Positions 14,647-25,388 of a stretch of DNA of 64,000 bases are shown here, piece after piece. The DNA is taken from the NCBI RefSeq assembly GCF_005222845.1, contig NZ_STFZ01000013.1, positions 1-64,000 on the forward strand, in the 5' to 3' direction. Position numbers and translations under genes: made by a program. This DNA comes from Rhizobium sp. FY34 (GTDB taxonomy: Bacteria > Pseudomonadota > Alphaproteobacteria > Rhizobiales > Rhizobiaceae). The notes below the pieces were generated by a model that saw only the letters and a program-made list of their open reading frames with translations, had not been told where the DNA came from and searched no databases. Numbering within the stretch: position 1 is the first letter of the stretch; each line of letters opens with the position of its first letter.

Positions 14647-16269
14647 ATGATCCGTATCGAAAACATTTCCAAGCAGAACAGCCATCGCCTTCTGTTCATC
14701 GAAGCATCCGCCGCCCTGAACAAGGGCGAAAAGATCGGCCTCGTCGGGCCGAACGGCGCCGGCAAGACGACGCTGTTTCGCATGATCACCGGTGAGGAAT
14801 TGCCCGATGAAGGGCAGGTCTCCATGGAAAAGGGCGTAACGATCGGCTATTTCAACCAGGATGTCGGCGAAATGGAGGGCCGCAGCGCCGTCGCCGAAGT
14901 GATGGAAGGTGCAGGCCCCATCAGCATCGTGGCAGCCGAACTGCGTGAGCTGGAAGCGGCCATGTCCAATCCGGACCGCATGGACGAGATGGATGCCATT
15001 ATAGAGCGCTATGGCGAAGTGCAGGCACGTTACGAAGAACTCGACGGCTATGCTCTTGACGGGCGAGCCCGCGAAGTGTTGGCCGGCCTCTCCTTCAGCC
15101 AGGAGATGATGGATGGAGATGTCGGCAAACTGTCCGGCGGCTGGAAGATGCGCGTGGCGCTGGCCCGCATTCTCCTGATGAAGCCGGACGTGATGCTGCT
15201 TGATGAGCCGAGCAACCATCTGGATATCGAAAGCCTGATCTGGCTGGAAAGCTTCCTGAAGAATTACGACGGCGCGCTTCTGATGACCTCGCATGACCGC
15301 GAATTCATGAACCGCATCGTCACCAAGATCATCGAGATCGACGCAGGCTCCCTGACCAGCTTCTCCGGCGATTACGGTTTTTACGAGCGCCAGCGCGAGC
15401 AGAACGAGAAGCAGCAGCAGGCGCAGTTTGAGCGCCAGCAGGCCATGCTGGCCAAGGAAATCAAGTTCATCGAGCGGTTCAAGGCGCGTGCCTCGCATGC
15501 GGCGCAGGTGCAGAGCCGGGTGAAAAAGCTCGACAAGATCGACCGTGTGGAGCCGCCACGGCGCCGTCAGACGGTGGCCTTCGACTTCCTGCCGGCACCG
15601 CGCTCCGGCGAAGACGTCGTCAACGTCAAGGGTGTGCACAAGGCCTATGGCAGCCGCACCATTTATGAAGGGCTGGATTTCATGGTCCGCCGGCGCGAGC
15701 GCTGGTGCATCATGGGCATCAATGGCGCCGGCAAATCGACGCTTCTGAAACTGGTGACCGGAACGACGACACCCGACCAGGGCAGCGTCACTCTGGGGGC
15801 GAGCGTCAAGCTTGGCTATTTCGCCCAGCATGCCATGGATCTGCTGGATGGCGAGGCGACCATCCTGCAATGGCTGGAGGAACAGTTCCCCAAGGCAGGC
15901 CAAGCCCCCTTGCGCGCGCTTTCGGGCTGTTTCGGCTTTTCCGGCGATGATGTGGAAAAGCGTTGCCGCGTCCTGTCCGGCGGCGAAAAGGCACGCCTGG
16001 TCATGGCCGCCATGCTGTTTGACCCACCCAATTTTCTGGTGCTGGACGAACCGACCAACCATCTTGATCTCGACACGAAGGAAATGCTGATCAAGGCGCT
16101 ATCGGCCTATGAAGGCACCATGCTGTTCGTCAGCCATGACCGGCATTTTCTCGGCGCGCTGTCCAACCGCGTGCTGGAGCTGACGCCCGATGGTATCCAT
16201 CAGTATGGCGGTGGCTATCTCGAATATGTCGAGCGTACCGGCCAGGAAGCGCCGGGCCTGCATTCCTGA
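14647..16269 (+). CDS. ABC-F family ribosome-associated ATPase
   Basis: A 540-residue soluble protein with two ABC cassettes and no membrane domain. Cassette 1 has Walker A GPNGAGKT, signature LSGGWKMR and MLLDEPSNHLD; cassette 2 has GINGAGKS, LSGGEKAR and VLDEPTNHLD. They are joined by a charged linker (about 235-320, EREQNEKQQQAQFERQQ), as in EttA/Uup/YheS proteins that act on stalled or initiating ribosomes. I start at the ATG at 14647 (MIRIENISK), the family N-terminus. The ribosome-binding site is weak. It is divergent from the sensor/channel operon. Confidence 0.9.
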   Translation: MIRIENISKQNSHRLLFIEASAALNKGEKIGLVGPNGAGKTTLFRMITGEELPDEGQVSMEKGVTIGYFNQDVGEMEGRSAVAEVMEGAGPISIVAAELRELEAAMSNPDRMDEMDAIIERYGEVQARYEELDGYALDGRAREVLAGLSFSQEMMDGDVGKLSGGWKMRVALARILLMKPDVMLLDEPSNHLDIESLIWLESFLKNYDGALLMTSHDREFMNRIVTKIIEIDAGSLTSFSGDYGFYERQREQNEKQQQAQFERQQAMLAKEIKFIERFKARASHAAQVQSRVKKLDKIDRVEPPRRRQTVAFDFLPAPRSGEDVVNVKGVHKAYGSRTIYEGLDFMVRRRERWCIMGINGAGKSTLLKLVTGTTTPDQGSVTLGASVKLGYFAQHAMDLLDGEATILQWLEEQFPKAGQAPLRALSGCFGFSGDDVEKRCRVLSGGEKARLVMAAMLFDPPNFLVLDEPTNHLDLDTKEMLIKALSAYEGTMLFVSHDRHFLGALSNRVLELTPDGIHQYGGGYLEYVERTGQEAPGLHS

Positions 16270-16282
16270 TTTTGGGCGCGTA

Positions 16283-16354
16283 TTTGACATTTGATTTAGG
16301 TCTGAATTCCTATTGACCGCATCATGATTAAGGAATATTTTCCTTAATCATGAT
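16283..16354 (+). promoter_or_regulatory. Promoter-like TTGACA and 15-bp inverted repeat over the nuclease start
   Basis: TTTGACATTTGAT at 16283-16295 supplies a -35-like TTGACA, with TCCTAT about 18 bases on. ATCATGATTAAGGAA (16321-16335), loop TATT, TTCCTTAATCATGAT (16340-16354) is a perfect 15-bp inverted repeat. It contains AAGGA in its left arm and the ATG of the nuclease (16350) in its right arm. An eight-codon frame, MIKEYFP and stop, runs from 16324 to 16347, ending two bases before that ATG. It could be an operator or an RNA hairpin hiding the translation start. Confidence 0.55.
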
Positions 16355-16805
16355 CAAACGCGCTCACATTCTCTGCTCTGTGACAGTTCTACTTTTCGCT
16401 GCGCCCATGCCGATTCAAGCAGAGACGCTGGTCGAAGGTCCGGTTTCGGCGGATATTGTTCGCGTGGTGGATGGTGATACGCTGCTGGTCACAGCACGAC
16501 CCTGGCCTCAACAAAGCGTCGAAGTGTTTGTCAGGCTGCGCGGCATCGATACGCCCGAGCTGAAATCCAAATGCGCCTCCGGCCGTCTCGCGGCTGAGGA
16601 AGCCAAACAGCTTCTGGAAGCGCTGGCCGCGCACTCGCCGCAGGTCAAGCTGACGAAAATTGCCGCCGACAAATATTTCGGCAGAATTGTAGCCGACGTT
16701 GCGCTGGCGGATGGCAGGAACCCGGCGGATGAAATGCTGAGCGCGGGCTTGGCAAGCTTCTATTCCGGCAAGGGCGCCAAGAACGATCTCTGCAACTCAG
16801 GCTAA
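16350..16805 (+). CDS. Secreted thermonuclease (SNase) family protein
   Basis: A 151-residue protein with a signal peptide of about 24 residues ending PIQAE, followed by one staphylococcal-nuclease fold. The calcium and catalytic residues are present: VDGDTLL (Asp), RLRGIDTPEL (Arg, Asp, Thr, Glu) and DKYFGRIVADV (second catalytic Arg). It should cleave DNA or RNA in the periplasm or outside the cell. The start codon lies inside a perfect inverted repeat. It converges with acs. Confidence 0.88.
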   Translation: MIKRAHILCSVTVLLFAAPMPIQAETLVEGPVSADIVRVVDGDTLLVTARPWPQQSVEVFVRLRGIDTPELKSKCASGRLAAEEAKQLLEALAAHSPQVKLTKIAADKYFGRIVADVALADGRNPADEMLSAGLASFYSGKGAKNDLCNSG

Positions 16806-16828
16806 CCAGTCGTAAAGTGAGAAGGAGA

Positions 16829-16854
16829 GGGGCGAATGCCTTGGCATCCGCCCT
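16829..16854. terminator. Stem-loop between nuclease and acs
   Basis: GGGCGAATGCC and GGCATCCGCCC pair with one mismatch in the gap between two convergent genes. There is no clear U tract, so I call it a probable bidirectional terminator only. Confidence 0.5.
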
Positions 16855-16866
16855 CCCGTGTTTCGA

Positions 16867-18828
16867 TCAGGCAGGTACCGGCGCCTTGTTCTGCCGGTTC
16901 TCGATCAGATCCTCGACCACCGCCGGATCGGCAAGTGTCGAGATATCGCCGAGAGCGCCAAAATCATCTTCGGCAATCTTGCGCAGGATACGGCGCATAA
17001 TCTTGCCCGAGCGGGTTTTCGGCAGGCCCGGTGCGAACTGGATCTTGTCCGGCGTGGCGATCGGGCCGATCTCTTGGCGCACATGCTTCACCAGATCCTG
17101 GCGCAGCACATCCGTGCCCTCATTGCCTTCCATCAGCGTCACATAGCAATAGATGCCCTGACCCTTGAGGTTGTGCGGATAACCGACAACGGCGGCTTCC
17201 GACACAAGGTTATGGGAGACAAGCGCCGACTCGACTTCCGCGGTGCCCAGACGGTGTCCCGACACATTCAGCACGTCATCCACACGGCCAGTGATCCAGT
17301 AATAGCCGTCCTCATCGCGCCGGCAGCCATCACCGGTGAAATATTTCCCCTTATAGGTTGAGAAATAGGTCTGGATGAAGCGCTCGTGGTCGCCATAGAC
17401 GGTGCGCATCTGGCCGGGCCAGCTGTCTGTGATGCAGAGATTGCCGTCGGCTGCACCTTCCAGCACATTGCCTTCATTATCGACCAGTTGCGGCTTGATG
17501 CCAAAGAAGGGCACAGTAGCCGATCCTGGCTTCAGATCGGTTGCACCGGGCAGCGGGGTGATCATATGGCCGCCTGTCTCCGTCTGCCACCAGGTATCAA
17601 TCACCGGGCAGCGCTTTTCGCCCACCACATTGTAATACCATTCCCAGGCTTCCGGATTGATCGGCTCGCCGACTGTGCCGAGCAGACGCAGGCTGGAGCG
17701 CGATGACCGGGTGACGAAATCATCTCCCGCTCCCATCAGCGAGCGGATGGCAGTCGGTGCCGTATAGAAGATATTGACATTGTGCTTGTCGATAACCTCC
17801 CAGAAACGGCCCTGATCCGGAAAATTCGGCACGCCTTCAAACATCAGCGTCGTGGCACAATTGGCCAGCGGCCCATAGACGATATAGGAATGGCCGGTGA
17901 CCCAGCCCACATCGGCCGTACACCAGTAGATGTCGCCATCATGGTAATCGAAGACATATTCATGCGTCATTGCCGCATAAACGAGATAGCCGCCGGTCGT
18001 GTGCAGCACGCCCTTGGGCTTGCCGGTGGAACCGGACGTATAGAGGATGAACAGCGGATCTTCCGCCTTCATCTTCACCGGCTCGCAATGGCCCTTCACA
18101 CTGGCAATTTCCTGATGATACCAGAGGTCGCGTCCCGGCGCCCAATTGGTCTTGCCACCGGTACGGCGCACGACCAGCACATTGCTGACGGTGACATACT
18201 GGCGCGCTGCAATATGGATCGCCTTGTCGGTATTTTCCTTCAGCGGCACCGGCTTACCGCCGCGCACGCCCTCATCACAGGTGATGACGAAGGTTGATTC
18301 GCAATCGACAATGCGGCCGGCCAGGGCTTCCGGTGAAAAGCCGCCGAACACGACGGAATGCACCGCACCAATGCGGGCGCAGGCCAGCATTGCATAAGCC
18401 GCTTCCGGGATCATCGGCATGTAGATGGTGACGCGGTCACCCTTCTTCACACCGTGCTTCTTCATCACATTGGCGAGACGGCAGACCTGATCATAAAGCT
18501 GGTTATAGGTGATCTTCTTGTCGATATAGGGGTTATCACCTTCCCAGATAATGGCGGTACGTTCCCCATTCGTCTTCAGGTGCCGATCGATGCAATTGTA
18601 GGAGACATTGGTGAGGCCATCCTCAAACCACTTGATCGAAACCTTGCCCTTAAAGGACGTGTTCTTGACCTTTGTATAGGGCTTGTACCAATCAATCCGC
18701 TTGCCGTGCTTGCCCCAGAACTTGTCCGGATTCTCGACGCTTTCCTCATACCATTTCAGGTACTTATCGCGATCAATCAGCGCACGGCTCTTCACGTGTT
18801 TCTGGACCGGATAGACTTTCTCCGACAT
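16867..18828 (-). CDS. acs: Acetyl-CoA synthetase
   Basis: A 653-residue AMP-forming enzyme converting acetate, ATP and CoA to acetyl-CoA. The adenylation motif is [11 protein letters not shown], later motifs are [10 protein letters not shown] and [12 protein letters not shown], and the C-terminal [11 protein letters not shown] carries the catalytic lysine that protein acetylation silences. It starts at ATG 18828 after GAGGAGG. Together with prpE and phaZ it gives the cell routes for short-chain acids and storage polymer. Confidence 0.96.
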   Translation of the reverse strand: MSEKVYPVQKHVKSRALIDRDKYLKWYEESVENPDKFWGKHGKRIDWYKPYTKVKNTSFKGKVSIKWFEDGLTNVSYNCIDRHLKTNGERTAIIWEGDNPYIDKKITYNQLYDQVCRLANVMKKHGVKKGDRVTIYMPMIPEAAYAMLACARIGAVHSVVFGGFSPEALAGRIVDCESTFVITCDEGVRGGKPVPLKENTDKAIHIAARQYVTVSNVLVVRRTGGKTNWAPGRDLWYHQEIASVKGHCEPVKMKAEDPLFILYTSGSTGKPKGVLHTTGGYLVYAAMTHEYVFDYHDGDIYWCTADVGWVTGHSYIVYGPLANCATTLMFEGVPNFPDQGRFWEVIDKHNVNIFYTAPTAIRSLMGAGDDFVTRSSRSSLRLLGTVGEPINPEAWEWYYNVVGEKRCPVIDTWWQTETGGHMITPLPGATDLKPGSATVPFFGIKPQLVDNEGNVLEGAADGNLCITDSWPGQMRTVYGDHERFIQTYFSTYKGKYFTGDGCRRDEDGYYWITGRVDDVLNVSGHRLGTAEVESALVSHNLVSEAAVVGYPHNLKGQGIYCYVTLMEGNEGTDVLRQDLVKHVRQEIGPIATPDKIQFAPGLPKTRSGKIMRRILRKIAEDDFGALGDISTLADPAVVEDLIENRQNKAPVPA

Positions 18829-19049
18829 CAAAATCCTCCTCATTCTCCCGCAGCTTTGCACAGACAAGCGCGGCTCCCTGAACGCATTCTTATCAGCTGG
18901 AACAGGGGCGGCAATTAGACAAAGGGTCATGCTGCTTGAAGAATTGCAATTTAGTCGTAATGCGGTTATAGAGCGGCAGAATTCCCGGAAATTTGTGGTG
19001 ACAGCCCACGGCCCGCGACACCGGCGCGGACGTTAGAAGGATCATATCC

Positions 19050-19751
19050 ATGGCTCAACAATTGCTCATGCCGAAGGCGACGGCGGTCTGGCTCGTCGAT
19101 AACACAGCGCTCTCCTTCGATCAGATCGCCCAGTTCTGCAAGCTTCATCCCCTGGAGGTGAAGGCGATTGCAGATGGCGAAGCCGCACAAGGCATCAAGG
19201 GCCTGGATCCGATCGCTACCGGGCAGCTGTCGCGCGACGAAATTGGCCGTGCCGAGAAAGATATCGCCTACCGCCTGAAGCTGTCAGAGCCGAAGGTTCG
19301 CGTTCCGGAATCCAAGCGCCGTGGCCCGCGCTACACGCCGGTATCCAAGCGTCAGGACCGTCCCAATGCCATTCTCTGGCTGGTGCGCAACCATGCGGAA
19401 CTGAAGGACACGCAGATCTCGCGTCTCGTCGGCACCACGAAGTCGACGATCGAGCAGATCCGTGACCGCACCCACTGGAATGCCGCCAACCTGACCCCGA
19501 TGGATCCGGTCACACTTGGCCTCTGCAGCCAGATCGATCTGGATCTTGAAGTGGAACGCGCGTCCAAGAACCGTCCGCTGCCGACGGCCGCCGAACTCGG
19601 CGCAACGCTGCAGGCCGCCAGCGAAACCGAGAACCTCGGCTATCGCTATGAGCGCCCCGAGGAAAAGGAAATCGATGCGGATGCCGTCTTCGCCAAGCTC
19701 TCCTCGCTGAAATCGACCCGCACGCAGGATGAGGACGAAGACCTCTACTGA
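19050..19751 (+). CDS. trcR: Cell-cycle transcriptional regulator TrcR (DUF1013)
   Basis: A 233-residue protein of the DUF1013/TrcR family confined to Alphaproteobacteria. The N-terminus TAVWLVDNTALSFDQIAQFCKLHPLEVKAIADGEAAQGIKG carries helix-turn-helix-like segments; a second one is NHAELKDTQISRLVGTTKSTI. The C-terminus is acidic (DEDEDLY). Related proteins affect transcription of cell-cycle genes through RNA polymerase. It is single-gene, followed by a strong terminator. Confidence 0.88.
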   Translation: MAQQLLMPKATAVWLVDNTALSFDQIAQFCKLHPLEVKAIADGEAAQGIKGLDPIATGQLSRDEIGRAEKDIAYRLKLSEPKVRVPESKRRGPRYTPVSKRQDRPNAILWLVRNHAELKDTQISRLVGTTKSTIEQIRDRTHWNAANLTPMDPVTLGLCSQIDLDLEVERASKNRPLPTAAELGATLQAASETENLGYRYERPEEKEIDADAVFAKLSSLKSTRTQDEDEDLY

Positions 19752-19773
19752 GCGACCTTCTCTTGAGAATTGC

Positions 19774-19802
19774 AAAAGCCGGCCTTCGCGCCGGCTTTTT
19801 TG
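19774..19802 (+). terminator. Rho-independent terminator of trcR
   Basis: AAAAGCCGGC, short loop, GCCGGCTTTTTT: a GC-rich stem followed by six T residues, 22 bases after the trcR stop. Confidence 0.9.
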
Positions 19803-19822
19803 TGTCGAGTGGAATTTTCGAA

Positions 19823-19868
19823 TTTGACATTTGATACCCGCTTGCGACGCGTTCATCGATCAAATGTC
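19823..19868. repeat. Inverted repeat sharing TTTGACATTTGAT with 16283
   Basis: TTTGACATTTGAT at 19823-19835 is identical to 16283-16295. Its last ten bases pair with ATCAAATGTC at 19859-19868, and flanking AGTGG/CCACT extends the symmetry. It sits at the end of prpE and may serve as that gene's terminator or be a dispersed intergenic repeat. Confidence 0.45.
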
Positions 19869-19885
19869 GGAATCGAACCACTAGC

Positions 19886-21817
19886 TCAGGCGCTCAGCAT
19901 GGTCGGATTCCCGGCATAGCCATTCTCGCGCAGGATATCGCGGATCTCATCCAGAATGGCCGGGTCATCGATCGTGGCCGGCATATTCCACGGCATGCCA
20001 TCGGCGATCTTCTGCATAGTGCCGCGCAGGATCTTGCCGGAGCGGGTTTTCGGCAGGCGTTCCACGATCATCACTGCCTTGAAAGCGGCCACAGGGCCGA
20101 TTTCGGTACGCACCAGATCGATCACTTCGCGGCTGATCAGGCGCGGATCCCGCTCCACGCGATGTTTCAGCACCAGGAAACCGCAAGGGATCTGCCCCTT
20201 CAACGCATCGGCAACACCGATGACCGCGCATTCAGCAACATCAGGATGCATGGCGCAGACCTCCTCCATCGCACCTGTCGACAGCCGATGGCCGGCACAA
20301 TTGATGATATCGTCGGTGCGCGCCATGACGAAGATATAACCGTCTTCATCGATCAAGCCAGCATCGGCCGTCTTGTAATAGCCGGGAAATTCTTCCAGGC
20401 ACGTGCTTCGGAAGCGCTCATCGGCATTCCAGAAACTGACGAGGCAGCCGGGGGGCAAGGGAAGCTTGATGACGATATTACCGAGCGTTCCAGCTGCCAC
20501 CGGATGGCCGGCATCGTCTACAACCTCCACCGTATAGCCCGGCATGGGGCATGCCGGCGAACCATATTTGACCGGCAGGAACCCGAGGCCTGCGGGATTG
20601 GCGGCAACCGGCCAGCCGGTTTCCGTCTGCCACCAATGATCGATCACCGGAACATTCAGCTGCTGCTCGGCCCATTTGATCGTTTCTGAATCCGCTCTTT
20701 CGCCAGCCAGGAAAAGTGCCCTGAAGCCTGAAAGGTCATAGCGGCGGATAAGGTCGCCCTGCGGGTCGTCCCGACGTATGGCGCGAAACGCCGTCGGCGC
20801 GGTAAACATCGATTTGACGTCATAATCCTGAATGATCCGCCAGTAGGTTCCGGCGTCCGGTGTGCCGACCGGCTTGCCTTCAAACACCACCGTGGCATTG
20901 CCGGCAAGAAGCGGCCCGTAAACGATGTAGGAGTGCCCGACGACCCAGCCGATGTCGGAGGCCGCCCAGAAGGTCTCGCCGGGCAGAACGCCATAGATGT
21001 TGCGCATGCTCCAATACAGCGCGACCATATGGCCGCCATTGTCGCGCACCACACCCTTCGGCTGACCCGTGGTGCCGGATGTGTAGAGAACGTAGAGCGG
21101 ATCGGTGGCAGCCACCGGCACGCAGGCAACCGCAGTGCCCTTCACCTTCTCCACCTCGACGGCCTGAGCGAAATCCATGTCGCCATGTTCGTAGCGAAGT
21201 GCGGCATGCAGCTGATCGCGCTGCAGAACGAGGCAGCAATCCGGCTTGACCTTCGCCATATCGACGGCCTGATCGAGGAGCGGCTTGTAGGGCACCACAC
21301 GGCCCGGCTCCAGCCCGCAACTGGCGCTGATCACCACCTTGGCCTGCGAATCATCAAGCCGGGTTGCCAATTCGTGCGCGGCAAAGCCTCCGAACACGAC
21401 AGAATGGATGGCGCCCAGCCGGGCACAAGCCAGCATTGAGAAAATCGCTTCCGGCACCATGGGCATATAGATGACGACACGGTCACCCTTGCCGACGCCC
21501 AGATTCTGCAGCACGGCGGCAATTGCCTGGACCTCTTCCAGAAGCTGATCGAATGAAAAGAAGCGCTTCTCCCCGGTCATGGCGCTGTCGAAAATCAGCG
21601 CCCTCTGCGCGCCGCGGCCAGCCGCAACATGACGATCGATGCAGTTATAGCAGGTATTCGTCTCGGCGCCGGCAAACCAGCGACCATAGACACCGTCCTT
21701 AGCCGAGAAGATCGTCTCCGGCGGCTTGAACCAGAAGAGTGGCTCGGCCGCTTCGCGCCAGAAGGCCTCCGGATCGTTTTGCCAGGCCTCATAGACCTTC
21801 TTGTAGTCGCTTTGCAT
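19886..21817 (-). CDS. prpE: Propionyl-CoA synthetase
   Basis: A 643-residue AMP-forming acyl-CoA synthetase. It differs from Acs in the PrpE-type adenylation motif YTSGTTGQPKGVVRDNGG and in its shorter N-terminus; other motifs are DHWWQTETGWP and, near the end, [14 protein letters not shown] with the catalytic lysine. It activates propionate for the methylcitrate or methylmalonyl route. It is separate from acs, with trcR between them, and ends next to an inverted repeat. Confidence 0.92.
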   Translation of the reverse strand: MQSDYKKVYEAWQNDPEAFWREAAEPLFWFKPPETIFSAKDGVYGRWFAGAETNTCYNCIDRHVAAGRGAQRALIFDSAMTGEKRFFSFDQLLEEVQAIAAVLQNLGVGKGDRVVIYMPMVPEAIFSMLACARLGAIHSVVFGGFAAHELATRLDDSQAKVVISASCGLEPGRVVPYKPLLDQAVDMAKVKPDCCLVLQRDQLHAALRYEHGDMDFAQAVEVEKVKGTAVACVPVAATDPLYVLYTSGTTGQPKGVVRDNGGHMVALYWSMRNIYGVLPGETFWAASDIGWVVGHSYIVYGPLLAGNATVVFEGKPVGTPDAGTYWRIIQDYDVKSMFTAPTAFRAIRRDDPQGDLIRRYDLSGFRALFLAGERADSETIKWAEQQLNVPVIDHWWQTETGWPVAANPAGLGFLPVKYGSPACPMPGYTVEVVDDAGHPVAAGTLGNIVIKLPLPPGCLVSFWNADERFRSTCLEEFPGYYKTADAGLIDEDGYIFVMARTDDIINCAGHRLSTGAMEEVCAMHPDVAECAVIGVADALKGQIPCGFLVLKHRVERDPRLISREVIDLVRTEIGPVAAFKAVMIVERLPKTRSGKILRGTMQKIADGMPWNMPATIDDPAILDEIRDILRENGYAGNPTMLSA

Positions 21818-21928
21818 CTGTTCCTCCCAACATCCGCGCGCATGTTCCCAGCGCTAGAGTAGTAGCAGGTCAGATCAGGAGGAAGCCCGACGAAAGGGGC
21901 AGAGTGAACCAGCCTGTCTTGCGCTTCG

Positions 21929-22588
21929 TCAACGATGGCCGAAAATAGCCGAACCGACGCGCACGCTGGTGGCGCCAAAACCGATCGCCGTTTCGAAATC
22001 CCCCGACATGCCCATGGAGAGTTTTTCCACGCCGCATTCGCGCGCGAGCTTCTCCAGAAGCGCGAAATAGGGGCCGGGATGACCCTCCGCAGGCGGAATG
22101 CACATCAACCCCTCGACCGATAGAGCCAGTTCCTTGCGGCAGAATGCAACAAAAGCCACAGTTTCTTTCGGCTCGATACCCGCCTTTTGCGGCTCCATGC
22201 CGATATTGACCTGAACATACAGCTTCGGCGTGCGCCCCTGGATCTTCATTTCGCTGGCCAGCGCCCGCGCAATCTTTTCGCGATCAACCGTCTCGATCAC
22301 ATCAAACAGGGCAACCGCATTGGCAGCCTTGTTCGACTGGAGGGGACCGATCAGATGCAGTTCAATACCCGGCGTCTCTGCCTTCAGCGCCGGCCATTTG
22401 CCTTCACTCTCCTGCACACGGTTTTCACCGAAGATGCGCTGGCCGCTGACAATAACCGGGCGGATCGCATCCGCCTCGAAGGTTTTAGACACAGCAACGA
22501 GTGTCACCGCACCTCTGCTGCGACCGGCCTCGCGCTCTGCCGCTTCGATCTTCTGGCAAACATCGGCCAGGCGTTGTTCGATTGTCAT
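21929..22588 (-). CDS. YggS-family PLP homeostasis protein
   Basis: A 219-residue PLP-binding barrel protein (PLPBP/YggS/ProSC family) involved in vitamin B6 homeostasis, with no known catalysis. The PLP lysine is in TLVAVSKTFEAD; other conserved parts are FGENRVQE, LHLIGPLQSNK and MCIPPAEG, with SMGMSGDFETAIGFGATSVRVGSAIFG near the end. I start at ATG 22588 after AGAGGA; the longer frame overlaps the leuS region and lacks family resemblance. It is divergent from leuS. Confidence 0.93.
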   Translation of the reverse strand: MTIEQRLADVCQKIEAAEREAGRSRGAVTLVAVSKTFEADAIRPVIVSGQRIFGENRVQESEGKWPALKAETPGIELHLIGPLQSNKAANAVALFDVIETVDREKIARALASEMKIQGRTPKLYVQVNIGMEPQKAGIEPKETVAFVAFCRKELALSVEGLMCIPPAEGHPGPYFALLEKLARECGVEKLSMGMSGDFETAIGFGATSVRVGSAIFGHR

Positions 22589-22754
22589 CGGATAGTCCTC
22601 TCGCATGGTCTTCCCGTGTCTGGCGATAGCGGCCCATGGCTGCAATGCCAAGTGTTTGATCGGCAATGCGGCCCTTGGCGCCCTCAAAACTTGACGCTCA
22701 CGGCCTTTCGTGGTGAAGGTCACCCATCTTATTCATACCCGGAATTTCACTGAA

Positions 22755-25388
22755 ATGGCGACCGAACGTTACAATCCGCGGGATGCCGAACCCCGTTGGC
22801 AGAAAAAGTGGGCCGAAGACAAAACCTTCGAGACCGACAACAACGATACCCGCGAAAAGTACTACGTGCTCGAGATGTTCCCCTATCCCTCGGGACGCAT
22901 CCATATGGGCCATGTGCGCAATTATGCGATGGGCGACGTCGTGGCGCGCTACAAGCGGGCCCGTGGCTATAACGTTCTGCACCCGATGGGCTGGGATGCC
23001 TTCGGCATGCCAGCGGAAAACGCCGCCATGCAGAACAAGGTCCATCCCAAGGAGTGGACCTACCAGAACATCGCATCCATGCGCACGCAGCTGAAATCCA
23101 TGGGCCTGTCTCTCGACTGGTCGCGTGAATTCGCCACCTGCGATGTTGATTACTACCACCGGCAGCAGTATCTTTTCCTCGACATGATGGAAAAGGGCCT
23201 GGTCTACCGCAAACAGTCCAAGGTCAACTGGGACCCGATCGATCAGACGGTGCTTGCCAATGAGCAGGTTATCGATGGCCGCGGCTGGCGCTCCGGTGCG
23301 CTGGTGGAACAGCGCGAACTGACCCAATGGTTCTTCAAGATCACCGATTTTGCCGAGGATCTGCTCGAGGCCCTGGACGGTCTCGACCAGTGGCCGGAAA
23401 AGGTCCGGCTGATGCAAAAGAACTGGATCGGTCGTTCGGAAGGTTTGACGATCCGCTGGGACGTATCCGAGGCAAGCCGTGCGGCAGCCGGCTGCAGCGA
23501 GATCGAGGTCTATACCACACGGCCGGACACGCTGTTTGGCGCCTCGTTCCTTGCCATTTCCGCCGATCACCCAGTTGCTAAGGCCGTGGCCGCAACCAAT
23601 GCTGCGGCCGCTGAGTTTGCCGATGAATGCCGTCGCCAGGGCACATCACTTGCAGCGCTGGAAACCGCCGAGAAGAAGGGCTTCAACACAGGCCTTACCG
23701 TCAAGCATCCGCTTGACCCAAGCTGGCAACTACCGGTCTACATCGCCAATTTCGTGCTGATGGACTATGGTACCGGCGCGATTTTCGGCTGCCCGTCAGG
23801 CGACCAGCGCGATCTGGATTTCGCCCGCAAATACGGCCTGCCCGTCGTACCGGTCGTCATGCCGAAGGACGGCGATGCCGCAACCTTCAGCGTGGATGTT
23901 GACGCCTATGTCGGCGACGGCGTGATGATCAATTCACGCTTCCTCGATGGGCTGTCTACCGACGAGGCCTTCGACAAGGTCGCAACGCTGCTTTCAGAAC
24001 AGACGCTGGGAAATGCTTCCCAGGCTGCGCGCAAGGTCAATTTCCGCCTGCGCGACTGGGGTATTTCCCGCCAGCGCTACTGGGGTTGCCCGATCCCGGT
24101 CATTCACTGCGAAGTCTGCGGCGTGGTACCGGTGCCGAAGAAGGACCTGCCGGTCAAGCTGCCGGATGACGTAACCTTTGATGTGCCTGGCAATCCACTC
24201 GATCGTCACGCCAGCTGGCGCCACGTGGCCTGCCCTCAATGCGGCCATGATGCGCGGCGTGAAACCGACACTATGGATACGTTCGTCGATTCGAGCTGGT
24301 ATTTCGCCCGCTTCACCGCCCCTTGGGAAGATCGCCCGACAGATCCGAAAATGGCCGATCACTGGCTGCCGGTGGACCAGTATATCGGCGGTATCGAGCA
24401 TGCCATCCTGCATCTGCTCTATTCGCGCTTTTTCACCCGCGCCATGCGCGCGACCGGCCATGTAAGCTTAAGCGAACCCTTCAAGGGCCTATTCACGCAA
24501 GGCATGGTGGTTCACGAAACCTATCGTCTGGGCCAGGGCCAAAACGGCCAATGGGTTGCGCCTGCCGAAATTCGCATCGATGAGATAGACGGCACCCGCA
24601 AAGCCTATATGCTGGCATCGGGCGAGGAAGTGTCGATCGGCTCGATCGAAAAGATGTCGAAGTCGAAAAAGAACGTCGTTGATCCGGATGACATCATCGC
24701 CTCCTATGGCGCCGACACGGCCCGCTTCTTCGTTCTCTCCGATTCCCCGCCCGATCGGGACGTAATCTGGTCGGAAGCCGGCGTCGAGGGTTCACATCGA
24801 TTCGTACAACGCGTCTGGCGCCTCCTATCGGAAGCAGCGCCGCTCCTGAAAACCATTGAACCGAATCCGGCTAAGGAAGGTGAAGCGCTGCCGATTTCGC
24901 AGATCGCCCACAAGACGCTTCAGGCGGTCCAAGCCGACTATGACAAGCTCTCCTTCAACAAGGCCGTGGCGCGCATCTATGAATTCGTCAATGCCTTGGC
25001 AGCGCCGCTTACGGCTGTAGCGGGCGCCCAGAAGGATGATGCCTATGTGGCAGCCGTTCGCGAGGCGGTTCATATCCTCATCAAGCTGATCGCGCCCATG
25101 ACGCCGCACCTGGCTGAAGAATGCTGGTCGGCTCTTGGCAATGAGGGTATCGTTGCCCAATCCGCATGGCCTGTTTTCGACCTGGCTCTTGTCGCCGACA
25201 ATGACGTGTTGATGCCGGTCCAGATCAATGGCAAGAAGCGTGCGGAATTGACAATCGCCCGTGATGCTGACCAGAATGCGATCCAGCAGGCTGTGCTTCA
25301 GCTTGAAGCGGTTCAGACGGCACTTGCCGGTGGACAACCGAAAAAGATCATCATCGTCCCACAGAGGATCATCAACATTGTTGTGTGA
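22755..25388 (+). CDS. leuS: Leucyl-tRNA synthetase
   Basis: An 877-residue class Ia synthetase charging tRNA-Leu. The N-terminal catalytic motif is [15 protein letters not shown] (HIGH equivalent HMGH), followed by the inserted editing domain with [11 protein letters not shown]; the second catalytic motif is EKMSKSKKN. It starts at ATG 22755 ([12 protein letters not shown]), the usual rhizobial N-terminus. It is first of the leuS-lptE-holA run; lptE begins inside its 3' end. Confidence 0.97.
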   Translation: MATERYNPRDAEPRWQKKWAEDKTFETDNNDTREKYYVLEMFPYPSGRIHMGHVRNYAMGDVVARYKRARGYNVLHPMGWDAFGMPAENAAMQNKVHPKEWTYQNIASMRTQLKSMGLSLDWSREFATCDVDYYHRQQYLFLDMMEKGLVYRKQSKVNWDPIDQTVLANEQVIDGRGWRSGALVEQRELTQWFFKITDFAEDLLEALDGLDQWPEKVRLMQKNWIGRSEGLTIRWDVSEASRAAAGCSEIEVYTTRPDTLFGASFLAISADHPVAKAVAATNAAAAEFADECRRQGTSLAALETAEKKGFNTGLTVKHPLDPSWQLPVYIANFVLMDYGTGAIFGCPSGDQRDLDFARKYGLPVVPVVMPKDGDAATFSVDVDAYVGDGVMINSRFLDGLSTDEAFDKVATLLSEQTLGNASQAARKVNFRLRDWGISRQRYWGCPIPVIHCEVCGVVPVPKKDLPVKLPDDVTFDVPGNPLDRHASWRHVACPQCGHDARRETDTMDTFVDSSWYFARFTAPWEDRPTDPKMADHWLPVDQYIGGIEHAILHLLYSRFFTRAMRATGHVSLSEPFKGLFTQGMVVHETYRLGQGQNGQWVAPAEIRIDEIDGTRKAYMLASGEEVSIGSIEKMSKSKKNVVDPDDIIASYGADTARFFVLSDSPPDRDVIWSEAGVEGSHRFVQRVWRLLSEAAPLLKTIEPNPAKEGEALPISQIAHKTLQAVQADYDKLSFNKAVARIYEFVNALAAPLTAVAGAQKDDAYVAAVREAVHILIKLIAPMTPHLAEECWSALGNEGIVAQSAWPVFDLALVADNDVLMPVQINGKKRAELTIARDADQNAIQQAVLQLEAVQTALAGGQPKKIIIVPQRIINIVV

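Noticed and set aside
14623..16062. 479-codon minus-strand open frame
   Set aside because: Antisense shadow of the ABC-F gene, which carries all ATPase motifs.
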